64,000 nt of DNA from positions 62,001-126,000 of the forward strand of contig SGPM01000034.1 in NCBI GenBank assembly GCA_004802725.1. The letters run 5' to 3'. Positions 9,340 to 20,876 of this stretch are shown here, piece by piece. A program made the position numbers and the translations under genes. The notes below the pieces were generated by a model that saw only the letters and a list, made by a program, of their open reading frames with translations, was not told where the DNA came from and ran no database searches. How positions within the stretch are numbered: position 1 is the first letter of the stretch; each line of letters begins with the position of its first letter. This stretch comes from Antrodiella citrinella. Lineage: Eukaryota; Basidiomycota; Agaricomycetes; Polyporales; Steccherinaceae.

Positions 9340-10902
9340 TCATACAAGAACTTGCTGACAGGCACGTTCCAATATCTCTAGATGCTCCGCCTCACAACCC
9401 CCTGCAGCACTTAGATCGAGAACCCTCACACCACTACCGCTGTCTCTACGAGTCTCGAAGCACTCCACGATATGAGTGACAACGTCGCCATCCACGGTCA
9501 GGTCCTCGAATCGTATCGCCACAAGCTCTGGACAGACTACTACCTCCCGACCCTGGGAATATAGTTTCAGGGCGTCCAACACGCTGTCGACATGTCGAGC
9601 TTTGACAACGAGGATGCGAAGGTTCGGAATGGAGTTAAAAAGGAACGCGAGGTTGAGCGTGGATAGGTGCCCGAGTGGATCGTCTCGTAGAGACAGAGTG
9701 ACGACACCCTTCTTGATAGCAAGGTGCTCTATTGCATCCACACAATCGTCGATGAGAACCTGCCAGTGGGTAGGGTCGCGGGTGATGTCAGCGAGTGCGG
9801 GGTATATACACAGTGAACCGGAGGTGACATCGTCGAAACATAAGAGGAAAGGCTGGGCGCCGCTCTCAAGAGTCAACGTCAGGATTTTGGTACTCTTGAG
9901 ACAGCCTAGATGATGGAACCGGTTTTCGTCAGGAAAGGCGTCTTCGAGATTGAGTCCCGTGTCAACCTCATCGCTTCCTGCAGGTTTCCGAACGTGAAGG
10001 TGTATCTGCGAGGTTGCAGGCACGGACACCACAGAGAAGAACTCTCTGACGAAGACTGCTTCCGTACGGAGGTCAATCTTCACCAAGTTTTGCAGCGGAA
10101 CCACCTGGTCATTGCGTAAAATGTCCAATTCCTCTGCTGGGTCGGACATACAACGACCCGTCACGGTCAAACTTCCCAGCGCAGGAGCCTCCCGTAGAAC
10201 ACTGATGAGGTTCATCAGATTAGGAAGACTGGACCGCGAGTTATCAATGGTCAATACCATGAGGTTCGCAAGGTTCAAGGAGTTGAAGGCGATATTTGTG
10301 TCCGTCAGGTGTACGAGCGCCGCTGAACCAAAGTGAGCGAATGGGAAGGTCGACTGCGTTTGCATGCTGGTGAGCATGAGAGTCTGGACCTCGGGTAGGG
10401 ATATAGCGCACAGGAGGCCAAGCTCTTGGGAAGTGGATAGAACGGCTGATAGTGTCTTAACTCGACAACGGTGAGGGAATAAGGCTTGCGCAAAGAACGC
10501 CGTATCCAACCCCCGAAAATTCATCCTCACTTCCAAAGGCAATTGACGAGAGCAGGAAAGAGTGCGAATCAGGGTAGCCGAGGATTCGCGATGATCGCTG
10601 ATTCGAGTCCATAGTCTTGCTGTTCCAAGAGCCACCGTTCTCCAGTACGTGCAGACTTGAAGGATGCGAATCCAGCGGTCGTCATCACTTGGATGTGCTC
10701 GTAGGTGGCAGAATATCTCGGAAAGGATTTCGACCGGAACGTGTGCGATGGGTTTGTTTTCTTCCGCGCGTGAGGCCAATAATGCAGAACTCAGTGACTC
10801 ATGGCCAGAGTGAATCTTGATTGCGCTCGGTGATTCCTCATTGCCACTCATCCGAGAGTACGAGCAAAAGGTTGTAAAGTTCTGGATGGTGGACTCAGAC
10901 AT
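9340..10902 (-). CDS. F-box-like protein (paralogue 1)
   Basis: A single exon of 520 residues read from ATG at 10902. The frame is open 45 bases further up but without another ATG. The N-terminus is Ser-rich (SGNEESPSA). At about residues 45-90 it carries the basidiomycete F-box: IAHVPVEILSEIF, then WIRILQVCTYWRTVALGTARLW. The remaining 430 residues show leucine-rich beta-alpha periodicity (MNFRGLDTAFFAQAL, LTIDNSRSSLPNLMNLISVL, LSLRDDPLGHLSTLNLAFLF), typical of a substrate-binding LRR-like solenoid. F-box proteins join substrates to SCF ubiquitin ligases through Skp1; the substrate is unknown. It is close to the F-box gene at 26817-28403 and more distant from that at 16027-17568. Confidence 0.85.
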   Translation of the reverse strand: MSESTIQNFTTFCSYSRMSGNEESPSAIKIHSGHESLSSALLASRAEENKPIAHVPVEILSEIFCHLRAHPSDDDRWIRILQVCTYWRTVALGTARLWTRISDHRESSATLIRTLSCSRQLPLEVRMNFRGLDTAFFAQALFPHRCRVKTLSAVLSTSQELGLLCAISLPEVQTLMLTSMQTQSTFPFAHFGSAALVHLTDTNIAFNSLNLANLMVLTIDNSRSSLPNLMNLISVLREAPALGSLTVTGRCMSDPAEELDILRNDQVVPLQNLVKIDLRTEAVFVREFFSVVSVPATSQIHLHVRKPAGSDEVDTGLNLEDAFPDENRFHHLGCLKSTKILTLTLESGAQPFLLCFDDVTSGSLCIYPALADITRDPTHWQVLIDDCVDAIEHLAIKKGVVTLSLRDDPLGHLSTLNLAFLFNSIPNLRILVVKARHVDSVLDALKLYSQGREVVVCPELVAIRFEDLTVDGDVVTHIVECFETRRDSGSGVRVLDLSAAGGCEAEHLEILERACQQVLV

Positions 10903-11255
10903 GTTTGCAATTAGAGAAGACGTGGTACGTACCTGTGTCAACTTCAAGCTTCAGGGATACGCCCACGTCGCGATTTCTCGTTTGAAAGAGGATGAGTCTC
11001 AGTCTGATCACAGGCTTGAGAGACTGCAGTTTGAGACTCCGGTGCCAGTGATGCCGGTGATGCCGATTCGAATTCAGCGTACGTGGGCCACTGCACTTCC
11101 ACCTTCGTAGTACACCTTCAACAGCTAAGTCACTTCGAGACGTTACACGGTCTGCAAAACGAGACACCGATCATACTATAGCCATGTACATAATGTTGTT
11201 ACTAGTAAGGAAATCTAGTGAGGAAACCAGATGTTGTCTGCAATGGATCCGAGTC
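10903..11255. other. Intergenic
   Basis: Between two minus-strand genes. Nothing is recognised beyond the presumed promoter of the F-box gene. Confidence 0.4.
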
Positions 11256-11955
11256 TCAGATCCAGAAAAGCATATCCTCCCGCCAATGCTGCTTCATGAC
11301 GTCTCTCGTCTCTCTCAATGCTTTCTGCATCGCTTCGAATCCCTCCTCTCGGTTGGCGGATGCAGAACTGAGCAGTATATCCAGGATACACAAATAGATA
11401 TGATATTTTTCGAAGGTCGGGGTGGTTGATGCGCGTTCTGCCCAGTGTACATGTGCTGGCATGTTATCCAGGATCTGCGACGTACGAGCAATCAGCCGCG
11501 TAGATGAATGCTTGATACCGCCCTCCTTCTCGGACTTGCCCCATCCATTCCAAGCGGCAGCGAGTGCAACAGAGAAGACTTGTCTTCCGGTTGTCGTACG
11601 TCCAGGGAGAGCGTTCAGCCATACTTCCATTGGCTGGCGTAACATCTTGCAACACAGCAACAGATCAATCGAGAGGGGTAGAACGCTTGGTAGAACGTCC
11701 CGCATCAGGAGGTTCCCGAAGTCATACTCGGATATCCAGCTGTGGGTAACGCGAATCCATGCGTGGAGATAGGAATCGTTGGCTGGATCAGGCAAATATA
11801 AAATGTTATGTCAAGGACGACGAACACCGCAATGTATATCTTCAAGCTGTTGGAGTAGGGCGAGTGAGATCACTTCGTCAGTCGTATGCCAGTGGCAGAG
11901 AGGCTCGATGAATCGTAGTAGTAGTATTACCACGGCATCCTTACTACACGCCTAC
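11256..11955 (-). CDS. Hypothetical protein, partial model
   Basis: Two exons can be joined. The downstream exon (11256-11782) encodes about 175 residues (ANDSYLHAWIRVTHSW, YDFGNLLMRDVLPSVLPLSI, PMEVWLNALPG, MKQHWREDMLFWI, then stop). The upstream exon (11828 to about 11955) reads LRFIEPLCHWHTTDEVISL and LQQLEDIHC. Between them a 45-nt GT..AG segment removes an in-frame TGA. No ATG precedes the first exon in frame. It starts after stop codons and an AG, so a further 5' exon is needed or the gene has lost its start. The protein is helical with many Trp and His residues. I recognise no family. Confidence 0.45.
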
Positions 11956-12110
11956 TACAGATGACTATCCTTCCATGCATTGTGCACTCTTTCACATGTT
12001 CATTGTCTAGTCCGTGACACGTCTCAACAATAATAGCAATTTTCCAACGGTGTTAGCGTACTCACCAGATTGTCCGTGCTCAAACTCGACAGAGATAATA
12101 GAGCAACATC

Positions 12111-15100
12111 CTACTGGACCGAACCGAAGCCGGCTGGGCAGTTCTCGAACGCAATGGGCACGCTTCCGCTGCGCAAGTAGCAGATCTTCGCGGTGACGCA
12201 CTCGCCCGTGCAAGGCTGGGTACGAACCGAGGTCTTTCCTTGTAGGGTGTTGAAAGTCTGTGTATCAACCGCATCAGCCAGCATTCAAAGGTAGTATGAA
12301 GGATATGTACCTCCACGAGGGCTGGGTTTACCTCCATTTCTGCATTTGTAAGACAGATAAGTCAACAAATGCCTCAAAGCGTGAACACATAAATTCCTTA
12401 CGTTCAGTGACTTTGTGCCACCAAGTAGCGTTGAGAGGGTCGTTGGGGCCCCAAGTGATATTGCCGCCATACGTCTCACGTGTATTGTACTCGTAAACAT
12501 ACGTAGGACCATCTTGCAATTGGTGGTCGAGTCCGCCAAACGAGTTGACGTCGCTTTTGAAAGTATGAGCGTCCACGATCTCGAATGTCTGTACAGCATT
12601 AAATCGGAATGAGCGCACGGATATGACAAATGAGAGTGATGGTACGAACGTTTGAGTCGACCTCATAAACGCGGAAACCGGAGTTCAGGTTGGTGAGGGG
12701 AGTGAGGGATGGGCTGATCTGTACTGTCTTGAGCGATTGTATGGGTTGCAGAAAGCTAGATGCGTACCCATGCGACATTCTGAGCGGTAGAATCGCTCTG
12801 AATCGTTGCGTTGTTAGCGTAAAAGATCTGAAGTTCATCTTCGTGCGTGTGGCCCCAAAATATGCCTACTCGATTGGTAAGTATTAGGGTGAAAACAACG
12901 TCAGATCTGGAGGCGCACCGGTGATGGTATCGGAGAACCTGTCAACGCTAGAACAAAAATTGTAAGGGGATATGCTCAGACGCTGTGCTGTATTACACTT
13001 ACATTTGGTAGACTGCGAGTGCAATGTGGTCAGAGTACACATGGACAAAAAGAATAACGACTCACAAAGGTTGGTAGGGTTTCCCATAGCGTTCGTTCCA
13101 TCCCAGCCAGACAAAACGTGTCCCAAGATCCAAGCTGACATGACAAGTGAGTCCAGGAATGTAGTCGAGTCGGAATTATTCCCATACCTTTATCACCAGC
13201 GTCCTCGGCCGACTGGAGCTCGTCCGTCAAAAACCTTAGCATACCGGAATTGTCGGACGTCGACGTGTTGATGTAGTTGAAGTAATTCGCGCTGTGATAT
13301 TCGTTAGCATGTAACGACAACGATGAAAAACATGTCACTTACGTATACCCTAAGAAAGACAAAGACGACGAGTGATCAGGAAGGTAGGTAGTCGCGCAAG
13401 AATGACTACTTACACATATCAGTATTGAGTGTGATGATCCTGATGCCATCTTGTCGTTGAACCGAGTAGGCTGCATAGTGAGCACGAGCGAGTGTGACAG
13501 CGGCATCAGGGAGCCAGCCCTCGTGTTGCCAAAGACCAGCAACATGGTCGTAATTCCTGTTCTGTCTCAGTACTGTATCCTGAAGCTGTTCCCGCATAAA
13601 CCCACCAGCTAAATTGATTTGCCAGAGAACCTCCGAGGGCATGGGGCGCGTCCTGGGCTCTATAAAATGAAGCGTTAGCTACCTCGGCTGCAATGTGAGC
13701 CATGCGAGGACGTACTCATTATAGGTGTCGTGGTTCCCCAAGGCTGCATATACAGGACCAGAGCCCAACGTGCGTTTGAGAAGATCATAGAGAACCGTCT
13801 AGTTCACACACTGTCAGCCCGTAACTAGAAATAAGATCGGTCAAGAATGGTACCTCGGTGTATAAAGTGTAGTCCCTGAATCGAAGCTTAGTGACAGCAT
13901 GGCTCGGAAGAGAAGAAACTGCAGCATACCTGGAAAGTTGTTGGGCTGGGTCATGCGACACCAAATCGCCCGTCAGTATTGTCCAATCGAATCCGGTCTT
14001 TTGGGTTCCTGTGAGAGTTGGGATAGATTCGAAGGCAGCTAAAATGAGAGCATAGGGCGAGTCGCTGTAGGTCCGACGGCATATTTTCAGTGAATGTACG
14101 AGTGACTTGGTGTGTGCCATGGAACTCACCATTTGTATGCACCAAATCGTGGGGCTGGCACAAGCGGAGATTGCGGACTCTCTCGGTTGACAATGTTCTC
14201 TCGGCAGCACTGACCGGTAGTGCAGTTGGATTCAGCTCCATTAGCATATCCTAGTGTTCGCCAGTCAATGTCTGCATCCAAAAAAGCATGAGAATGCAGA
14301 AAGCTCACTTGGATCGATGTGCAGATCTGAAACATGCAAAATCTTGAGACGTTTACCACTTGGCTTGCGAGAAGCCACAGCAGTGGGCTTAGGCTTGGCG
14401 AACCAAGTCGTCAAGTTCAACGGTGACACCGGCGGAACGGGGCAAAGACTCAGAAAGTTATTACAGAGCAACTAGGGCAGCGATGAGTAGGAGTTCAGCA
14501 CGGATAACGGATCTCAAGACACGGTTACCTGTCCATCAAGCCCCCCGGCGTCCGCGTTGGCTACCACCTGAGTAATGATCGAGCCAACAGTCTGAAGACC
14601 AAATGAGTCCTCGCAATTGCTTTTGAAGTTGAACAGGTTGCAAATTGCGACAGCAAGCGTTGGACCCTGAGATGGAGCCGCCATGGCGAGGAACTTGGCG
14701 ACCTCGAGCCCAGCCTGGCAGCGGGTGCAGGTGTCGTCGCCAAAAACCGGATTGGTAGCGATAGACGAGATTTGTTCTATGGCATGCGCCAACAACAAAG
14801 CGTCAGACGCTTTGGGAGGAAGGGGGTGGGGATCTTCAGTATCATTCTAGAGAACGACCGCATTCAGGAAGGTTACAAGCAGAAATTATTGTGTAAATGG
14901 TGAACATACCTGGGGTATATTTGCAGGATCAGTGAGGGCATGTGGGTACGTTTTGTGCTGTAGATGCTATCAGTAACCAAATGATTGAATTTCCCAAGGC
15001 AAAGGAACTGACCAAGACTGGGTCAGTAATGACCGGCTGAACCTGCGCAGAGGTCGCAGTGGGGTCGTTGAAGTATTCCTTGTAGATGGAGGTAGGGAAA

Positions 15101-15225
15101 GCACCGGGTGCAGTGAACGCAAGCGGGCCGAAAGGATTTGTCGTATTTGCGATGGGAGCAGCAGCCTGGGATGCTGCGAGCCCAACGAAAGGTGCGATGA
15201 CGGCGACCTTCAGTGAGAACATCAT
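12111..15225 (-). CDS. Secreted acid sphingomyelinase-like phosphodiesterase
   Basis: Twenty exons join without a frame error into 689 residues: 15225-15013, 14957-14910, 14846-14529, 14471-14309, 14271-14130, 14064-13930, 13875-13854, 13798-13716, 13659-13606, 13556-13414, 13349-13343, 13291-13188, 13134-13066, 13012-13003, 12947-12919, 12865-12768, 12718-12650, 12588-12402, 12339-12311, 12257-12111. A signal peptide (MMFSLKVAVIAPFVGLAAS) comes first. A saposin B domain with paired cysteines (TCTRCQAGL...CNLF...CED...LCNNFLSLC) covers roughly residues 110-200. The metallophosphatase motifs follow in order: HVSDLHIDP, CTTGQCCRE, KCDSP, LTGDLVSHD, ALGNHDTYN, QFSWNYDH, GHVLSGWDG, FYQIVDRF, FWGHTHEDE, then the C-terminal Cys-rich tail. 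It should cleave sphingomyelin-like or other phosphodiester substrates outside the cell. Two exons are only 7 and 10 nt. Confidence 0.93.
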
Positions 15226-16026
15226 CGAGAGCTGTTGCAAAGCGTCGTTCTCAAGGGCGAGAGTTGCGAGGGAAAGTCTCGTGAACTGATGCTGGGACTA
15301 AATACGTCGTCGAAGGAAGCAAATTCCCCACCATGTCATATGCGATGTCCTACGGAGGATGGAAATCAACGTGCGTCGGGTATTGGGTTCTTTCGAGCGA
15401 GAAGCTGCAACAAGTTATTGTTAGTGGCTTGTTCCCGGGCCCGTCACTGAGTAGCACTGCGAGGCGGCATAGGTCGACATTAGACGATGGTATGTTTGGG
15501 TATATGCGTGAACTTTGCGAACCGCGGTGGCACGTGGATCATTGTGAATTTCTGGGCCCAGCGAGTCCGAGCGGGATTAGGCTTGCATCTCGTCTTTCTG
15601 GAGTCAAGGATATCCATTGGCATACCGTTCTGTGTCTTCAACTATCTTGTAAGCACCTTCGACCTGGCGTGTGTGCAGTTTATGTAGAGAAGAGCGCGAC
15701 CATCCCCTCATTTCTATGTGAATTTGAAGGAACCTCGGCAGGATGCATAGATGAACCACAAAATGCGAAAGGATGGACGCAAAGCCTGAGATTCAGAAGT
15801 TGACAGAAGTTAGAACGATCATAAGCGCTGAGATGAGACATAGGCTGTCCGGAATTGCCGGAAGGCAAATGCAAGGGCAAATGCCACTTCGACGACGATG
15901 TCTCGTCAAGATGTTGCGCAGGTCATGAAAATCGTATATTGAGAATAATGTGTTCACATTTCACGAAAAGTAGCAGAAATAAAACCTCAGAATCGTACAA
16001 CGCATCATGTCGTGTCACAGTGTCAT
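15226..16026. other. Intergenic, promoter of the sphingomyelinase-like gene
   Basis: No gene is supported. An ATG-initiated plus-strand frame at 15333-15803 (156 codons) has no recognisable motif and faces the promoter, so I leave it out. Near 15847 a TCCGGAATTGCCGG element resembles one at about 17797 on the other side of the next F-box gene. Confidence 0.4.
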
Positions 16027-17568
16027 TTACTCAGCCTCGCAGACAATGGTTCGGAACTCTTCTTCCTCCAGTCTGGCTAGATGTTTCGTATCCAACCTGA
16101 CCGAGCCGATAGCCAGGAGAAGATAATCCAAACCCTCATCACATGTGTCTTTACGCATCAGGAAGCAATCTAAAAGTTTCTCGACAACGCTGTCATCCAC
16201 GACCAAGTCCTGGAGCCGCAACACGCTCAACCTCGGACATACCGCGACCCCCAGCTCGCAAGCCGTATCTTGGAGGTATGTCAACGCGCCCAATACACCT
16301 TCCGCTCGTTGGGCTTGGACGAGGAGCATGTGCATGTTAGGCAGTGCGCGGAACAATGGCACGAAGTGGAGTTCCTCTTCAGCGAATGGATCGTCTCGCA
16401 GAGATAGAGAGAAATTCGCGATGCGGTCCATTGAAAGGTGGCCTATGGCCTCCGCAAAATCCTCGATGAGGTCCTGCCAGAAATAGGGAGAGGCTGCGGT
16501 GTAGGTGTCTGTGGCGGTGTACGTCCACTGCAGCGCACCGCCCGTAGTCTTGTCGACACATGAGAGGCCGGGTTTGTCGCCACGTAGTTCTACCGCAATG
16601 ATGTTTGCGCTCAGCAGACACCCCACATGGTGGAATTTCTCTGCGGTGGGAAGAGAAATAGAGCAGATATTGGTTCCTCCAACGCGTTGCCATGCAAGAG
16701 GCATCCGGACGTGAAGAGCTATCTGCGCCAATGCAGAAACGGACACAACGTTGAAGAACTCCCTGATGTAGATGGCTTCGGAGCTGATATAAAGTGTGCG
16801 TAGCTTCTGCATCTGAATAACCTGAGTGCTCCGTAGTGCCGTGAGATCCTCTCTTGTGAAGCCTGCACAGCCCATGAGTCCCACTTGCACCAACGCAGGA
16901 GCATTTCGCAAAACGCTGATGACATCGACTAGACTGGGAAGGTAGTGAATGGAGTTGTCGATAACCAACCAGGTGAGGTTTGCGAGGTTTACCGTGGTGA
17001 ACCCGATGTCGGCGTTCGTTAGATGCGCGACAGCGACGGTGCTGAACTGGGCGAACGGGAAGGGATACTGCAGAGTGTTGCAACTGAAGAGTACGGTTCG
17101 GATTTCGGGTAGGGAAACGGTGCCTAAAAGGACAATATCCTCTGGATGTGAAAGAACAGTGGCTAGTGTCTTGACTCGATGGCTATGGGGGAGTAAAGTT
17201 TGGGCAAATGATGACGTATTCGATGCCCGAAAAATCATTGTGACTTCAAGGGGCAAGCGACCGGAGCAGGACAGCGTGCGGTTCAGGAAAGCTGGGGACT
17301 CATGATCGCTTATCCGCGTCCACAACCTCGCTGTCCCGAAAGCAACTTCTTGCCAGTGTGTGCAGACCCGGAGAATGCGGACCCAGAAATCGTCGCGCTG
17401 TGAATGGGCTCGTACGATGTAGAATATTTCGGAAAGGATCTCGACTGGAACGCGTGTGATGGGTCCGTTTCCTTTCGTAGTGTGCGTGCCAGTGGTGGTT
17501 ACAGAGCCTGATGATCCAGAAGGGACATCATTTTGAGGCCCTTCAGGTGATTCACCATTCTCAATCAT
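16027..17568 (-). CDS. F-box-like protein (paralogue 2)
   Basis: A single exon, 513 residues, from ATG at 17568. After a Gly/Ser/Thr-rich start (PEGPQNDVPSGSSGSVTT) the F-box reads ITRVPVEILSEIFYIV, then WVRILRVCTHWQEVAFGTARLW. The body keeps the paralogue framework (MIFRASNTSSFAQTLLPH, SHRVKTLATVLSHPEDI, LSLRDDPFAEEELHFVPLF) but differs at most other positions, so this copy split earlier than the other two. The C-terminus ends in an acidic EEEEFRTIVCEAE. The presumed role is as SCF substrate adaptor. It lies between the sphingomyelinase-like gene and eIF3b on the same strand. Confidence 0.85.
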   Translation of the reverse strand: MIENGESPEGPQNDVPSGSSGSVTTTGTHTTKGNGPITRVPVEILSEIFYIVRAHSQRDDFWVRILRVCTHWQEVAFGTARLWTRISDHESPAFLNRTLSCSGRLPLEVTMIFRASNTSSFAQTLLPHSHRVKTLATVLSHPEDIVLLGTVSLPEIRTVLFSCNTLQYPFPFAQFSTVAVAHLTNADIGFTTVNLANLTWLVIDNSIHYLPSLVDVISVLRNAPALVQVGLMGCAGFTREDLTALRSTQVIQMQKLRTLYISSEAIYIREFFNVVSVSALAQIALHVRMPLAWQRVGGTNICSISLPTAEKFHHVGCLLSANIIAVELRGDKPGLSCVDKTTGGALQWTYTATDTYTAASPYFWQDLIEDFAEAIGHLSMDRIANFSLSLRDDPFAEEELHFVPLFRALPNMHMLLVQAQRAEGVLGALTYLQDTACELGVAVCPRLSVLRLQDLVVDDSVVEKLLDCFLMRKDTCDEGLDYLLLAIGSVRLDTKHLARLEEEEFRTIVCEAE

Positions 17569-17969
17569 CCGAGAACTTGGTACGGCACGAGCACTGTGAA
17601 GGTAGACCCAAGCTCTACAGAGCTTTGGTTTTGTATCAGCCTCGTAAGTTCACCAGAGGCAGGTTGATAGCTTACACGGACCTACACAAGTATGCGTCGA
17701 ATCCCTCCTCGGTGGACGAGGTTACTTGACAAGGAACAGAGCAAGAACAGAGGTCAACCTTACTAAAAACAAAGAGCACCGTGACCTTCAAGTCGCTTCC
17801 GGATATTGCCGGAGTTAGCTTACGGACTATATATGGCTTGGTTCTACACCTAAGTACCACATTGCTACAAAAATGATAGAAAGGTTACAGGCATACAGTG
17901 ATACAAAGACCGGTGCATAATGTGGGCGGTATTGTAAACATGAAATTATGCATCACAAAGAGCATACCT
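17569..17969. other. Intergenic
   Basis: Between F-box paralogue 2 and the 3' end of eIF3b. Holds TTCCGGATATTGCCGG at about 17797, similar to an element at about 15847. No gene is seen. Confidence 0.4.
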
Positions 17970-20537
17970 CTACTCAATCACCTCCTCCTCGATCTGCTCA
18001 ATCACCTCATCTATCCAGAGCTCGATCTCCTCTTTCTCCTCTTCCTCCTTCTTCGCCTTGCCCAACTTCTTCTTGATCGCCGCAGGTAACTCGTCGCGAC
18101 ACCTAATCCGCCACGCATTCCATTCGTCTACGAGTCTCTTCCTCTGCGCGATGAGCTCCGCACTAACATTGCTCTCCTCCGCCGCGTCCTCCTCCTCGAA
18201 CTGCCTCGAGTACTCCTTGAGGTTCTTCCTGATCTGGCGCTGCTGCTCCTTCGTGAGGAGTGTGCGGGGACGCGGACGCCACACGAACTGCTTGAACCGG
18301 TCCAAGATCTGCTTCGACTGCTCCGTCCCCTTGAAGTCCCAGATCGCGTACCCGTTCTCGATCGTGTGTCGCCACGCGCTCGCGCTCGTCGCGATGTACC
18401 GCCCGCTCGGGTCCCAGTCTGCGTCAGTCACGGCGTAGTGGTCCGCAGTGCCCAGGTGCTGGATCCCACTCCCCCACTCATCCTTCGCCGCAGCACCCTT
18501 CCCGAAGTCGTCGTTGTTGAAGTCCATGTCCCAGAATTCTAGCTCGGATTTGGAGGTGGAGCCAACCGTGGCGAGAACGACGTGACGTCCCTTCGGAGAC
18601 CACCGGATGGTGTTGCTCGTGCGTCCCGGAAGCGTGCGGAGGAGGCGGAAGTTGCCTTTCGTACGGTCGTGCGCGTAGAAGGACACGTCAGTTTTGATCG
18701 TAACACCCGGTCCGGAGCTGCCCAAGTTAGGGTCGTTACTCGATACGAGGGCGAAGCGATCTCCCTTGGGCTCCCAAGAGAAGTTGACGACGGTGTCTGA
18801 AGCAGTTGAAGTGAGTGAGCGATGCAAACATGAAAGGTACAATATTGCCCACCCTTCAGCTCGACGACCTCCACCGGGAAGTCCTTCTCGCGGACACGGA
18901 AGATCTCCAAATTACAGAAGATAGACTTCTTCGTCTTGGTGTGGCGGTCGACCTGAACGCACAGGAAATCACCTTGGTTTTGCCAATACAGCTTACACTG
19001 AAATGAAATATTAGGACTGTAAAATGACATGCGGGATCCGCACGTACCTCCGTGACATTGAACAAATTCTTCTGTCTCATGATCTGCCTGCTGGGGAACT
19101 CCATGACCGTGACACGAGCCGGCTGGTTCGCAACTTCAGGCATCCAGAATGCCAACAGGTTCTGCCTGGGCGGCTTCTTTCCTTTGCCCGCCACAGCCTT
19201 CGCGTCTTCGTCCCTGTCCTTCTCTCCCAGAGGACACCACTCAAAGTCAACGACACCATCCACCTTGATACTCTTCTTGTCTACAAGACCCATGCTCGGC
19301 AGCTCGTACACACTGATCTGCTGTCCGACGGTCACGCGGGCGACGTACTTGTCGTCCGCACTCCATTTCAGAGCTGGCCATGGCATCTGCGGCTTCTTCC
19401 CAGCACCTCCTCCGGCATCGGCGTCCTGTTCGGGGTACGATGACGGGAACGTACGAAGGAGGTTGCCCGTCTTCACGTCCCACACTGCGATGTTGTTGCC
19501 CTCGTCTTCGGGGGAGAAGAACTGCGGACCTTGTTGTGCGCCTTCTGGTACGACGATAGGGTCGTGGGACCAGGTGGCGAGGTAGTTTTCGTTTGGCGAG
19601 AAGTCGAGGAGACGGACGAGCGGATGAGCGAAACGTTGCTGGTGAGACCAGCTTGAGCCGCCCCAGAGCCGGACACCGGGACGATGCAAGCTGGCGAGGT
19701 AAGTACCCAGAGGAGACCATTGGGCGTAGAGGTCTGTCCAGTTCTGTGCAAGGCGGTTTGAGTATGTACATAAGTGGGAAGAAATAATTTCTGACCGTAC
19801 CGTTTTGGAATATGCAACTTCGCACTGCGAAGGCTTTCCGTGCCAATTAATCTCCACATCGTCACCGCGGTAGGTGACGAACTGATCGCGACCTTGAGGA
19901 TCGCCCAACCACGCTCTCAAGTGTTCCTACGAGGATGAAGATGGTCAACGGTAAAACGATGCCATACAGCATGAGCACACACTTTTGTTGTGTAAGGCTC
20001 TGGCTCGGGTTCGTGATATGTCTCATCCAAGCTGGCATACCGCTCGATATCCGTGAAGCGGTTCAGGTAAAATCGATGTTTCGAGTCGAACTGGTATTCT
20101 TGTAGGGCAGCGATTCCGTACACAGCATCGTCTGCCGTTTTGAAGTCCACGAAGAGGTATCTGCATGCACATGGTAAGATCCCAACAAAACTTGCGGAGA
20201 AGAAGAGACGCACCCCTTGCTTTTTCCCGTCTTCTCGTCCCATGGGATAAACATGTCGTCCGCCTTGACGTTGCTCCCCTTCTTTCCAAACTCCTTCGCA
20301 ATCCTCGCCAAGAGCTTCTCCGCCTTGGATTTGTCAATCACAGGCACACCGTCAACGACGACAACGTTGTCCAGGCCTTCTTCATATTGTACTTGGTATC
20401 TGTGCGTGAAATATGAGCGCGGAGTGGCTTTTGAAGAGATCCTGAGAGACGTACTTTGCATCGATATCCGAATAATCAATATCGTCCTCGTCGAACCCGT
20501 TTACGTGGGGGCCAACGCCGTTGGGAGTAGGTGTCAT
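17970..20537 (-). CDS. PRT1: Eukaryotic translation initiation factor 3 subunit b
   Basis: Seven exons (20537-20455, 20399-20214, 20160-19983, 19926-19801, 19743-19048, 18997-18853, 18796-17970) encode 746 residues, the usual size for eIF3b. The N-terminus is acidic ([14 protein letters not shown]). An RRM follows at about residues 35-125 with RNP2-like [11 protein letters not shown] and RNP1-like [18 protein letters not shown]. The remainder is the WD40-like beta-propeller ([112 protein letters not shown]). It ends with the charged helix [17 protein letters not shown], which joins the rest of the eIF3 core. eIF3b is an essential scaffold of the 43S preinitiation complex in the cytosol. It is a single-copy conserved gene with no oddities. 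Confidence 0.97.
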
Positions 20538-20876
20538 ATTTTTTTCACGCCCGATGCTCTTGTGAGTGTGTGGAAGAGTGGTCAATCGTCAAGTACGATG
20601 AGAAACGAATATTTCGTGAGTCGGATAAACGAGAGTCGGCGAGAATTTAGAAACAAAGTTATTGTGACGCGTCTATCCATGACAGATCGTAATATGTGAC
20701 ACGGTCACGCCTGTGTAACACACAAACGACCCCATTCATTCACTTGACTACGCCTTAGAATATTATTGTTGTAGCCGTAGATGAGTGTGTGTTATGATTG
20801 CATCTATTAAGTATATGAACTAGCAGGGCTACAGTGTAAGTGGGACAAGACATCAGGCATCCGCGTACGAATGGAA
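20538..20876. other. Intergenic, eIF3b promoter side
   Basis: A/T-richer than the neighbouring genes. No gene. It must hold the eIF3b promoter and the 3' end of the EVE gene. Confidence 0.45.

Noticed and set aside
15333..15803. 156-codon ATG frame upstream of the sphingomyelinase-like gene
   Set aside because: No motif, and it overlaps the expected promoter of a divergent gene.
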